From Actinomycetospora termitidis (GTDB lineage: Bacteria; Actinomycetota; Actinomycetes; Mycobacteriales; Pseudonocardiaceae): a stretch of 64,000 bases of DNA. The notes beneath the pieces are model-generated. The model was not told the origin of the DNA, made no database searches, and saw nothing but the letters and a program-made list of their open reading frames with translations. A program made the position numbers and the translations under genes. How positions within the stretch are numbered: position 1 is the stretch's first letter; every line of letters begins with the position of its first letter. Below are positions 43,216 to 50,567 of this stretch, in pieces. The stretch is taken from positions 372,001 to 436,000 of the forward strand of contig NZ_JASVWF010000002.1 in NCBI RefSeq assembly GCF_030286555.1, read 5' to 3'.

Positions 43216-44013
43216 ATGGCGAAGGGCGGACCGGGACACCGGCTCGAGGTGCTGCGCAGCGAGCAGTTGACCCCGCACCTGCGGCGGGTCGTGCTCGGTG
43301 GTCCGGGCCTGGCGGGGATCGAGGACAACGGCTTCACCGACCGCTACGTGAAGCTCGCGTTCCGGCGGCCCGGGGTGAGCTACGACGAGCCGCTCGACGT
43401 CGGCGCGGTGCGTGCGGAGCGCCCCCGGGACGAATGGCCGATCTCGCGCACCTACACCGTCCGCTCGCTCGACCACGCGGCCGGCGAGATGGTGATCGAC
43501 TTCGTGGTGCACGGCGACACGGGCGTGGCGGGCCCGTGGGCGCTCGCGGCGCAGCCCGGCGACGAGCTGATCCTGCTCGGCCCGGGTGGGGCCTACGCGC
43601 CGGCCGTCGACGTGGACGCGCACGTCCTGATCGGCGACGAGGCCGCGCTGCCGGCGATCGCCGCGGCGGCGGAGCGGGTCGCGCCCGGCGTGCCGGTGCT
43701 GGCGTTCGTCGAGGTCGACGGGTCGGCCGACGAGCTGCCCCTGACGTGCGCGGGCGACCTGACGCTGCGCTGGGTGCACCGGGAGGCGGGCGAGTCGCTG
43801 GTCGACGTCGTGCGGGAGTCGGCCTGGCCGGCCGGGCGCGTGCAGGCGTTCGTGCACGGCGAGACGGCGTCGATGAAGGCCCTGCGCGGGCACCTGCGCG
43901 ACGAGCGCGGGCTGCCGAAGGAGCTGCTCTCGATCTCCGGCTACTGGCGGCGCGGGATGGACGAGGAGTCGTTCCAGGCCGACAAGCGCGCCGGGAACGG
44001 GGTGGCGGCCTGA
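43216..44013 (+). CDS. Siderophore-interacting protein (FAD-dependent ferric-siderophore reductase)
   Basis: This 265-residue protein has the SIP layout. An N-terminal FAD-binding barrel carries ISRTYTVRSLD and VIDFVVHGDTGVAGPWA. The C-terminal NAD(P)H domain has VLIGDEAALPAIAAAAE, AFVHGETASMKALRGHL and the terminal LSISGYWRRGMDEE. It reduces ferric siderophores in the cytoplasm to free iron. I chose ATG 43216 after GTGAGG; the earlier GTG at 43183 lies inside the iron box. Regulation by IdeR is strongly suggested by that box. No siderophore genes are adjacent. Confidence 0.92.
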   Translation: MAKGGPGHRLEVLRSEQLTPHLRRVVLGGPGLAGIEDNGFTDRYVKLAFRRPGVSYDEPLDVGAVRAERPRDEWPISRTYTVRSLDHAAGEMVIDFVVHGDTGVAGPWALAAQPGDELILLGPGGAYAPAVDVDAHVLIGDEAALPAIAAAAERVAPGVPVLAFVEVDGSADELPLTCAGDLTLRWVHREAGESLVDVVRESAWPAGRVQAFVHGETASMKALRGHLRDERGLPKELLSISGYWRRGMDEESFQADKRAGNGVAA

Positions 44014-44023
44014 TCGGAGGCGC

Positions 44024-44047
44024 ACATCTCAGCGCTCACTGAGATGT
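44024..44047. terminator. Hairpin ACATCTCAG/CTGAGATGT between SIP and chelatase genes
   Basis: A perfect 9-bp stem (44024-44032 with 44039-44047) and 6-nt loop begins 10 nt after the siderophore-interacting protein stop. It probably terminates the iron-regulated transcript before the corrin operon, which has its own TAGGGT box at 44065-44070. Confidence 0.55.
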
Positions 44048-44078
44048 CGTCCCCGACGCCGGGTTAGGGTCGCGTCCC

Positions 44079-46214
44079 GTGGCGTTCCCCTTCTCGGCCG
44101 TCGTCGGCCACCCGGACCTGCGGCTCGCGCTCCTGCTCTCCGCGGTCGACCCCGGGATCGGCGGCGTGCTGGTGCGCGGGGAGAAGGGCACCGCGAAGTC
44201 GACGATCGTCCGCGCGCTCGCGGCGCTGCTGCCCGCGGTGGCCGTCCGCGCCGGCGACCGGTTCGGCGTCGACGTCGAGGCGGGGGAGGAGAGCCCGGAC
44301 GGACCGTTCCCCTCCGGCACCCCGGTCGAACGGCGTCCGGCCCGCCTCGTCGAGCTCCCGGTCGGCGCCTCCGAGGACCGGCTGATCGGCTCGCTGGACC
44401 TGCAGGAGGTCCTCGCCCACGGCCGCGGTTCGGTGCAACCCGGGCTGCTCGCGCTCGCGCACCGCGGGGTGCTGTACGTCGACGAGGTCAACCTGCTCCA
44501 CGACCACCTCGTCGACCTCCTCCTCGACGCCGCCGCCTCCGGGCGCTCGCACGTCGAGCGCGACGGGGTGTCGTTCACGCACCCGGCGCGGTTCCTGCTG
44601 GTCGGGACGATGAACCCGGAGGAGGGCGAGCTCCGGCCGCAGCTGCTCGACCGCTTCGGGCTGACGGTGCGCGTCGAGGCCTCGCGGGCGGTCGCGGAGC
44701 GGACCGAGGTGGTGCGCCGCCGGCTCGCGCACGACGCGGACCCGGCCGGGTTCTCCGCACGGTTCGCCCCCGACGAGGACGCCCTGCGCACCCAGCTCGG
44801 TGCGGCCCGCTCGCGGCTGGGGTCGGTGTCCCTGACCGATCGTGAACTCGTGCGCATCTCCGCGGTCTGCGCGTTCGTGGACGTCGACGGGATGCGCGCG
44901 GACGTCGTGGTGGCCCGCACGGCGGTCGCCCACGCGGCGTGGCGCGCGGCGGAGGCGGTCGAGGTCGACGACGTCCGGGCCGCCGCCCGCCTCGCCTTGC
45001 CGCACCGCCGTCGTCGCGACCCCTTCGACGAGCCGCACCTCTCCGAGGACGAGCTCGAGAAGGCGATGCAGGCCGCCGAGCAGGCGGTGCAGGACTTCGA
45101 CGACGATCAGGGTCCCGAGGACGATCCGGGCGGGCCGGGCTCCGACGGTCCCGACGACGGGTCCGGTCCGGACGACGGCGCGGACGCTCCTGCTCCCGAG
45201 GACGGCGGCGGCTCCGAGGGCTCCGACCCACAGGGTGGTGGCGGAACCATGTCCGACGGACAGGGTTCGACCGAGGCGCCGTCCTCACCCAGTCAGCCAC
45301 CGCCGCCGTCGGGAACGGGGAGCGGCCCCGACGATGCGGGTTCTCTGCCACCGGATGACAGCAACGACGCTTCGCTGTCACCGCCGGTCGGTGCCCCGCA
45401 GCAGGTCCGGCTGAAGCAGCGGCGGTTCGAGGTGCGCGGGGTCGGCGAGGGCGTGCCGGGGCGGCGGTCACGGGCGCGGGGTCGGCGGGGTCGCACCGTC
45501 CGGGCGGTCGCCGAGGCGCCCGAGTCCGGGCCCGCGCCGCACGTCCCGGCGACGGTGCTGGCGAGCGTGCGCAGCGGCCGCCGCGGCCGGCCGGGCCCCG
45601 ACGACCTCCGCCACGCCCACCGCGAGGGGCGCGAGGGGAACCTCGTGCTGTTCTGCGTGGACGCGTCCGGGTCGATGGCCGCGCGGAAGCGGATGACCGC
45701 GGTGACCGGGGCGGTCGACGCGCTGCTGCGGGACGCCTACCAGCGGCGGGACAAGGTCGGGGTGGTGACGTTCAACGGGACCGGCGCATCGGTCGCCCTG
45801 CCCCCGACCTCCAGCGTGCACACCGCCCACGCCCGTCTCGCCGACCTGCGGACCGGCGGGCGCACCCCGCTCGCGGACGGTCTGCGGACCGCCCGCCGCG
45901 TGCTGCGCGCCGAGCGCGTGCGCGACCCCCGGCGTCGCGGTCTGCTCGTCGTGCTCACCGACGGTCGGGCGACCGTGGGCGGCCCGAAGCCCCTCGACGC
46001 CGCGCTGGAGGCCGCCCGCGGTCTCGCCCGCGAGGCCGGGCCCGGGCGCGGCGGCGCGGCGATGAGCACCGTCGTCGTGGACTGCGAGTCCGGGCACGTG
46101 CGGCTGGGTCTCGCGGGCCGGATCGCGGGGGCCGCCGCCGGGTCGATCGTGACCCTCGACGACCTGACCGGCGAGAGTGTCGCGGCGGTGGCCCGGACCG
46201 CCGTCGGCGTCTGA
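44079..46214 (+). CDS. Fused Mg/Co-chelatase-type AAA+/VWA protein (ChlI-ChlD-like)
   Basis: This 711-residue protein joins a ChlI-type AAA+ module to a ChlD-type integrin-like module. The AAA+ part has Walker A GEKGTAKS at about 34-41, Walker B LYVDEVNLL, and a TMNPEEGELRPQLLDRF sensor segment. An acidic, Pro/Gly-rich linker runs about 340-450. The C-terminal VWA domain has the MIDAS motif DASGSM at 528-533. Directly upstream of cobO and cobB, it is probably the ATPase part of the metal chelatase of adenosylcobalamin synthesis. No large CobN-type subunit is present here. The GTG start has no ribosome site. Confidence 0.85.
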   Translation: MAFPFSAVVGHPDLRLALLLSAVDPGIGGVLVRGEKGTAKSTIVRALAALLPAVAVRAGDRFGVDVEAGEESPDGPFPSGTPVERRPARLVELPVGASEDRLIGSLDLQEVLAHGRGSVQPGLLALAHRGVLYVDEVNLLHDHLVDLLLDAAASGRSHVERDGVSFTHPARFLLVGTMNPEEGELRPQLLDRFGLTVRVEASRAVAERTEVVRRRLAHDADPAGFSARFAPDEDALRTQLGAARSRLGSVSLTDRELVRISAVCAFVDVDGMRADVVVARTAVAHAAWRAAEAVEVDDVRAAARLALPHRRRRDPFDEPHLSEDELEKAMQAAEQAVQDFDDDQGPEDDPGGPGSDGPDDGSGPDDGADAPAPEDGGGSEGSDPQGGGGTMSDGQGSTEAPSSPSQPPPPSGTGSGPDDAGSLPPDDSNDASLSPPVGAPQQVRLKQRRFEVRGVGEGVPGRRSRARGRRGRTVRAVAEAPESGPAPHVPATVLASVRSGRRGRPGPDDLRHAHREGREGNLVLFCVDASGSMAARKRMTAVTGAVDALLRDAYQRRDKVGVVTFNGTGASVALPPTSSVHTAHARLADLRTGGRTPLADGLRTARRVLRAERVRDPRRRGLLVVLTDGRATVGGPKPLDAALEAARGLAREAGPGRGGAAMSTVVVDCESGHVRLGLAGRIAGAAAGSIVTLDDLTGESVAAVARTAVGV

Positions 46215-46236
46215 TCGACATCCAGGAGGAGGAACC

Positions 46237-46851
46237 GTGCCGCAGGGCGTCCCCACCACCGTTCCCGACGACGGCCTGACCACCCGCCAGCGTCGTCGTC
46301 GCCCGCTGCTGGTCGTGCACACCGGGGTCAACAAGGGCAAGTCGACGGCGGCGTTCGGGCTGGCACTGCGACAGTGGACCGCGGGCAACTCGGTCGCGGT
46401 GTTCCAGTTCGTGAAGTCGGCGAAGTGGCGCGTCGGCGAGGAGACCGCGCTGAAGGCCCTCGGCGAGCTGCACGCCTCGACCGGCCAGGGCGGGCCGGTG
46501 GAGTGGCACAAGATGGGCGAGGGCTGGTCGTGGAGCCGCAAGCCGGGCTCCGACGAGGACCACGCCGAGGCCGCGCGCGAGGGCTGGGCGGAGATCCGGC
46601 GCCGGCTCGAGGGCGCCGCGCACGACTTCTACGTCCTCGACGAGTTCACCTACCCGCTGAAGTGGGGGTGGATCGACGTCGACGAGGTGGTCTCCGTGCT
46701 CACCGACCGGCCGGGCTTCCAGCACGTCGTCATCACCGGGCGGGACGCCCCGCCCGCCCTGGTGGAGGCGGCGGACCTCGTCACCGAGATGACGAAGATC
46801 AAGCACCCGATGGACGCCGGGCAGAAGGGTCAGAAGGGCATCGAGTGGTGA
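46237..46851 (+). CDS. cobO: Cob(I)yrinic acid a,c-diamide adenosyltransferase
   Basis: This 204-residue enzyme adds the adenosyl group from ATP to reduced corrinoid. It has the nucleotide loop VHTGVNKGKSTAAFGLALR, FVKSAKWRVGEE, a VLDEFTYPLKWGW acidic motif and ITGRDAPPALVEAADLVTEM, all typical of CobO/BtuR. I chose GTG 46237, with AGGAGGAGG 4-5 nt upstream; the longer frame overlaps the chelatase gene. It is the second gene of the corrin operon and is followed 4 nt later by cobB. Confidence 0.93.
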   Translation: MPQGVPTTVPDDGLTTRQRRRRPLLVVHTGVNKGKSTAAFGLALRQWTAGNSVAVFQFVKSAKWRVGEETALKALGELHASTGQGGPVEWHKMGEGWSWSRKPGSDEDHAEAAREGWAEIRRRLEGAAHDFYVLDEFTYPLKWGWIDVDEVVSVLTDRPGFQHVVITGRDAPPALVEAADLVTEMTKIKHPMDAGQKGQKGIEW

Positions 46852-46855
46852 CCTC

Positions 46856-48217
46856 GTGAGCGCCGTGCTGCCGCCCCGGGTGGTGATCGCGGCGCCGTCG
46901 TCGGGAAGCGGGAAGACCACGATCACGACGGGCCTGCTGGGCGCGCTGGCGGCGCGGGGCACGGTCCCGGCGCCGTTCAAGATCGGGCCGGACTACGTCG
47001 ACCCCGGCTACCACGCGCTCGCCTCGGGCCGCCCCGGACGCAACCTCGACCCCGTCCTCTGCGGCGTCGAGCGACTCGCACCGCTCGTGGCGCACGGGGC
47101 CGCCGGAGCCGCGGTGGCCGTCGTCGAGGGCGTGATGGGCCTGTTCGACGGGCGGCTGGGATCGGCTCCCGACGATGGATCGACCGCGCACGTCGCGCGG
47201 GTGCTCCGGGCGCCGGTGGTCCTCGTGGTCGACGCGCGCGGCCAGCACCGGTCCGTCGCGGCTCTGCTGCACGGGTTCCGCACGTTCGACCCCGCCGTGG
47301 CGCCGGCCGGGGTGATCCTCAACCGGGTCGGCACCGAGCGGCACGCGGACGCGCTGCGGGCGGCCTGCGCGGAGGTCGGGGTGCCGGTGCTCGGCGTGGT
47401 GCCGCGCCGGGCGGAGCTCGCCGTCCCGTCCCGCCATCTCGGACTGATCACCGCCGCCGAGCACGGGGCCGCCGCGCGCGACGCCGTCGACGCCATGACC
47501 GCTCTCGTCGCCGCGCACGTCGACCTCGACGGGGTCGAACGTCTGGCGCGCTCGGCGCCGGCGACCCCCATGGACCCCTGGGACCCGGTGCAGGAGGTCG
47601 GCCCGACCGACCGGCGCGCGCCCCGCGTGGTCGCCGTCGCCGGTGGACCGGCGTTCACGTTCGGCTACCCGGAGCACGCGGAGCTGCTGCGGGCCGCGGG
47701 AGGCGACGTCGTCGTCGTCGACCCGCTGCGCGACGAGGCGCTGCCCGAGCGCACGGCCGCGCTCGTCCTGCCGGGCGGCTTCCCGGAGGAGCACCTCGAG
47801 GATCTCTCGGCCAACGTGGCCCTGCGTTCCGCGGTGCGTTCCTTCACGACGGCCGGTGGTGCGGTCCACGCCGAGTGCGGCGGCCTGCTCTACCTCGGCC
47901 GGTCGCTCGACGGGTCGCCGATGTGCGGGGTGCTCGACGCCGACGCCGCGATGGGCCCGCGCCTGACGCTGGGCTACCGGACGGCGACGGCTCTCGCGGA
48001 CTCGCCGGTCGCCGCCCGTGGGGACGTCGTCACGGGGCACGAGTTCCACCGCACGGTGACCACCCCGCGGGCCGGCGCCGACCCGGCGTGGCAGTGGGAC
48101 GACGTGACCGAGGGGTTCGTCCAGGGGAACGTGCACGCCTCCTACCTGCACACCCATCCCGCCGGGCGACCGGAGGCGGTCCGGCGGTTCGTCGCCGGTC
48201 TGGTCGGCCCGCCGTGA
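46856..48217 (+). CDS. cobB: Cobyrinic acid a,c-diamide synthase
   Basis: This 453-residue glutamine amidotransferase amidates carboxylates a and c of the corrin ring. The N-terminal ATP domain has IAAPSSGSGKTTITTGLLGAL and FKIGPDYVDPGYH. The C-terminal amidotransferase domain has Cys341 in HAECGGLLYLG and the His in GNVHASYLHTHPAG. Together with cobO and the chelatase it gives the late adenosylcobalamin steps before CobQ, which is encoded separately at 24590. Its stop overlaps the next start (GTGA). Confidence 0.94.
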   Translation: MSAVLPPRVVIAAPSSGSGKTTITTGLLGALAARGTVPAPFKIGPDYVDPGYHALASGRPGRNLDPVLCGVERLAPLVAHGAAGAAVAVVEGVMGLFDGRLGSAPDDGSTAHVARVLRAPVVLVVDARGQHRSVAALLHGFRTFDPAVAPAGVILNRVGTERHADALRAACAEVGVPVLGVVPRRAELAVPSRHLGLITAAEHGAAARDAVDAMTALVAAHVDLDGVERLARSAPATPMDPWDPVQEVGPTDRRAPRVVAVAGGPAFTFGYPEHAELLRAAGGDVVVVDPLRDEALPERTAALVLPGGFPEEHLEDLSANVALRSAVRSFTTAGGAVHAECGGLLYLGRSLDGSPMCGVLDADAAMGPRLTLGYRTATALADSPVAARGDVVTGHEFHRTVTTPRAGADPAWQWDDVTEGFVQGNVHASYLHTHPAGRPEAVRRFVAGLVGPP

Positions 48218-48555
48218 TCGTGCTGGGCGTGGGCGTCGAGCCCGGAACGCCCGTGGAGTACCTGCTGGAGGCCGTCGGCGGGCTGGAGTACGACGCCGTC
48301 GCGACGATCGACCGGCGCCTCGGCGAGCCGTCGGTCGCCGCGGTCGCCGAGGGCCGGAAGCTCCTGGCGTACGGCACCGCCGACCTCGACGCCGTGGACG
48401 TGCCGAACCCGTCCGCGGTGGTCCGCCGTCTCACCGGCACGGGGTCGGTCGCGGAGGCCGCCGCGATCCTGGCGGCACGGGAGCTCGGGGGAGCGGGAGA
48501 GCTCGTCGTCGAGAAGCAGCGGGGCCGGATGGTGACGGTGGCGCTGGCGCGCTGA
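48214..48555 (+). CDS. Cobalamin biosynthesis CobE/CbiG C-terminal-domain protein
   Basis: This 113-residue protein has the pattern VLGVGVEPGTPVEYLLEAV, ATIDRRLGEPSVAAVAEGRKLLAYGTADLDAVDVPNPS and GSVAEAAAILAAR. That is the fold of CobE and of the C-terminal domain of CbiG, proteins of corrin ring contraction and maturation. The GTG start overlaps the cobB stop, so it is co-translated. The ORF appears complete and matches the short stand-alone form. It is the last gene of the corrin operon. Confidence 0.82.
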   Translation: MIVLGVGVEPGTPVEYLLEAVGGLEYDAVATIDRRLGEPSVAAVAEGRKLLAYGTADLDAVDVPNPSAVVRRLTGTGSVAEAAAILAARELGGAGELVVEKQRGRMVTVALAR

Positions 48556-48579
48556 TCCGTCTCGCCGGCCGCGCTCGGG

Positions 48580-48660
48580 TGTGCGTGGCGCACACGGTCG
48601 GGGCAGGTCGCGTCGGTCCGCGGGTGGTGTGCGCGGCGCACACGGTCAGCGGCGGTCGCG
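48580..48660. repeat. Two copies of a GTGTGCG-GGCGCACACGGTC element
   Basis: Just after the corrin operon, GTGTGCGTGGCGCACACGGTC (near 48580) is repeated as GTGTGCGCGGCGCACACGGTC (near 48627), and an inverted variant GACCGTGTGCGCGGCGCAACGC occurs near 48803. Each unit is itself a near-palindrome (GTGTGCG/CGCACAC). Confidence 0.55.
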
Positions 48661-48713
48661 CCGAGCTGGATCGGCGTTGCGTGCCGCAACGGCGGTCCGA
48701 GAGCCCGCGGCGA

Positions 48714-48787
48714 GGGCAAGATCCTCAACGTGGGAGCGGACCGATCGGTCCCCGCCCCACCTCGCTCGGCAGAACGAGATCTTGCCC
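48714..48787. repeat. 74-bp nested palindrome with GGGCAAGATC ends
   Basis: Perfect 10-bp ends GGGCAAGATC (48714-48723) and GATCTTGCCC (48778-48787) enclose a perfect inner palindrome GGACCGATCGGTCC (48738-48751). The left decamer recurs exactly at 56409-56418 together with a GATCTTG partner. This gap of 354 bp (48556-48909) otherwise holds no gene; it looks like a repeat island. Confidence 0.6.
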
Positions 48788-48909
48788 CGTGACCGGCCTG
48801 ACCGTGTGCGCGGCGCAACGCACGGCGGATGCCCCGACCGGCCACTGCGCCCGGCGGATCCCGGACGTGTCGTCTCCCCAGCGCGTGCCCGAGACGCCAG
48901 GATGTGCCC

Positions 48910-49344
48910 ATGACCGAGAAGGACGGGGCGGCCACGCCCGACCTCACCGCGCCGTCCCCCGCCGACGGCCCGACCGTCGAGCACTCGACGGTCACCCGTC
49001 GGGAGAGCGTGCCGCCGGCCGAGCGCGAGACCGAGCGCATGCCGGGCGGCACCGCGGGCGCTCCCACGCGCACGCACGCGACGCCGAGGACGGGGCCCGG
49101 CCGGACCCGCATCGGCGGTGCGTGGATCGGGCTGATCCTGGGCGCGGTGGTCCTGGTCTTCCTGCTGATCTTCATCCTGCAGAACCTGGACCCGGCCCGC
49201 GTGCAGTTCCTGGGCATGCAGGCGGAGCTGCCGCTCGGCATCTGGATGCTGTTCTCGGCGATCGCGGGCGTGCTGCTCCTCGCGATCCCGGGACTCGGGC
49301 GGATGATCCAGTGGCGGCGCGCCTCGCGGCACCCGCGCCGGTAG
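48910..49344 (+). CDS. LapA-domain (DUF1049) membrane protein
   Basis: This 144-residue protein has a hydrophilic, Pro/Thr-rich N-terminus of about 70 residues. The LapA domain follows: a membrane helix (WIGLILGAVVLVFLLIFILQN), the conserved QNLDPARVQFLGMQAELPLGIWML turn and a second helix ending in basic residues. The family includes lipopolysaccharide-assembly LapA in Gram-negatives; in actinobacteria its role is unknown. The start ATG has no good ribosome site. It lies after the repeat island and before the MshC-like gene. Confidence 0.82.
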   Translation: MTEKDGAATPDLTAPSPADGPTVEHSTVTRRESVPPAERETERMPGGTAGAPTRTHATPRTGPGRTRIGGAWIGLILGAVVLVFLLIFILQNLDPARVQFLGMQAELPLGIWMLFSAIAGVLLLAIPGLGRMIQWRRASRHPRR

Positions 49345-49366
49345 ACCCGCGGGGCAGGATGGGGGC

Positions 49367-50446
49367 GTGACTCCCACCCTCGCCCTCGCCGGGGAGCCGT
49401 TGCCGCTGGTCGGGCACGCCCGCGCCTACGTCTGCGGCATCACCCCGTACGACACCACGCACCTCGGCCACGCCTCGACCTTCGTGTGGGCGGACGTCGC
49501 GACCCGCGTCCTGCGCCGCACCGGGGTGTCGGTCGAGGTGTGCCGCAACGTGACCGACGTCGACGACGTCCTCGACGCCGCCGCCGAGCGCGCGGGGAGC
49601 CGCTTCGACAGCTTCGCGGCGGTCGGGCAGTTCCGCTTCGACCGCGACATGGCCGCGCTCGGCGTCCGCCCGCCGGCTCACGAGCCGCGGGCCCACAACC
49701 ACGTCGACGACACCGTCCGTCTCGCCGCCGGGCTGCTCGCCCGCGGCGTCGCCTACGAGCGGGACGGCGAGGTCCTGCTGCGTGCCTCCGCGGTCGGCAT
49801 CACGGACGTCCCCGACGATGCCTCGTCCCAGGTCCCGCCGTCGGCCCGCGCCGACGACCCGGCCGACCCGACCATCTGGCGGCCCGCCCAGCCCGGGGAG
49901 GCGGCGTGGCCGAGCCCGTGGGGCGACGGCCGCCCGGGCTGGCACGCCGAGTGCGCGGCGATGGCGCTCTCGGTGCTCGGCCCGTCGGTGGACCTGCACG
50001 TCGGCGGGGCCGATCTGCGCCACCCGCACCACACCGGGATGGCCGCGATGGCGGAGGCGATGACCGGGGTGCGGCCCTTCGCCCGGGCCCGGCTGCACGT
50101 CGGGACGGTGCGGGTCGACGGGGCCAAGATGGCGAAGTCGGCCGGGAACCTCGTGCTGGTGTCGGACCTCCTGGAGTCCTGGCCGGCGGCCGCGGTGCGG
50201 CTCCTCGTGCTCGACCGGCCGTGGGCGCAGGCCTGGGACGTCAGCCCCGACGACGTGGCCGCGGCCGCCGACCGCCTCGAGCGGCTCTTCTCCGCGGCGG
50301 GCCGGCACGTCGATGGCGAGGCGGCCGCCGACGCGGTGCTCGCGGCACTGCTGGACGACCTCGACGTGCCCGCCGCGCTCGCTCTGGCCGAGTCCGAGGG
50401 GGGCGAGGCAGCCCGGCTGGCGCTCTCGGTGCTCGGCCTGACCTGA
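49367..50446 (+). CDS. Short CysRS/MshC-like class I ligase
   Basis: This 359-residue protein has the class I synthetase core of CysRS and the mycothiol ligase MshC: CGITPYDTTHLGHA (Cys23, HLGHA), VTDVDD, WPSPWGDGRPGWHAECAAMALS with Cys196, LRHPHH (His219-222) and KMAKS in place of KMSKS. Cys23, Cys196 and a late His could bind zinc as in CysRS. It is shorter than typical MshC (about 410 residues), lacks the ERGGDP stretch and has no tRNA-binding domain. It may be the genuine MshC of this organism or a paralog that activates cysteine for another purpose. The GTG start is probably leaderless. Confidence 0.7.
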   Translation: MTPTLALAGEPLPLVGHARAYVCGITPYDTTHLGHASTFVWADVATRVLRRTGVSVEVCRNVTDVDDVLDAAAERAGSRFDSFAAVGQFRFDRDMAALGVRPPAHEPRAHNHVDDTVRLAAGLLARGVAYERDGEVLLRASAVGITDVPDDASSQVPPSARADDPADPTIWRPAQPGEAAWPSPWGDGRPGWHAECAAMALSVLGPSVDLHVGGADLRHPHHTGMAAMAEAMTGVRPFARARLHVGTVRVDGAKMAKSAGNLVLVSDLLESWPAAAVRLLVLDRPWAQAWDVSPDDVAAAADRLERLFSAAGRHVDGEAAADAVLAALLDDLDVPAALALAESEGGEAARLALSVLGLT

Positions 50447-50509
50447 TCTTCGAGGTGATACGCCTGTGACACGCGGGGCCGATGTGCCGCGAAAAGTGCC
50501 GCCGCTGCC

Positions 50510-50515
50510 TACGGT
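50510..50515 (+). promoter_or_regulatory. Possible -10 box before repeat-rich membrane protein
   Basis: TACGGT in the 121-bp gap upstream of gene 50568 is a possible -10 element. A strong GGAGGAGGG ribosome site lies just before the ATG. No -35 of consensus type is clear. Confidence 0.3.
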
Positions 50516-50567
50516 GTGACGTCGGGTGTGGCGCTGCGTCGCGCCCGGGGCAGCGGAGGAGGGCGTG

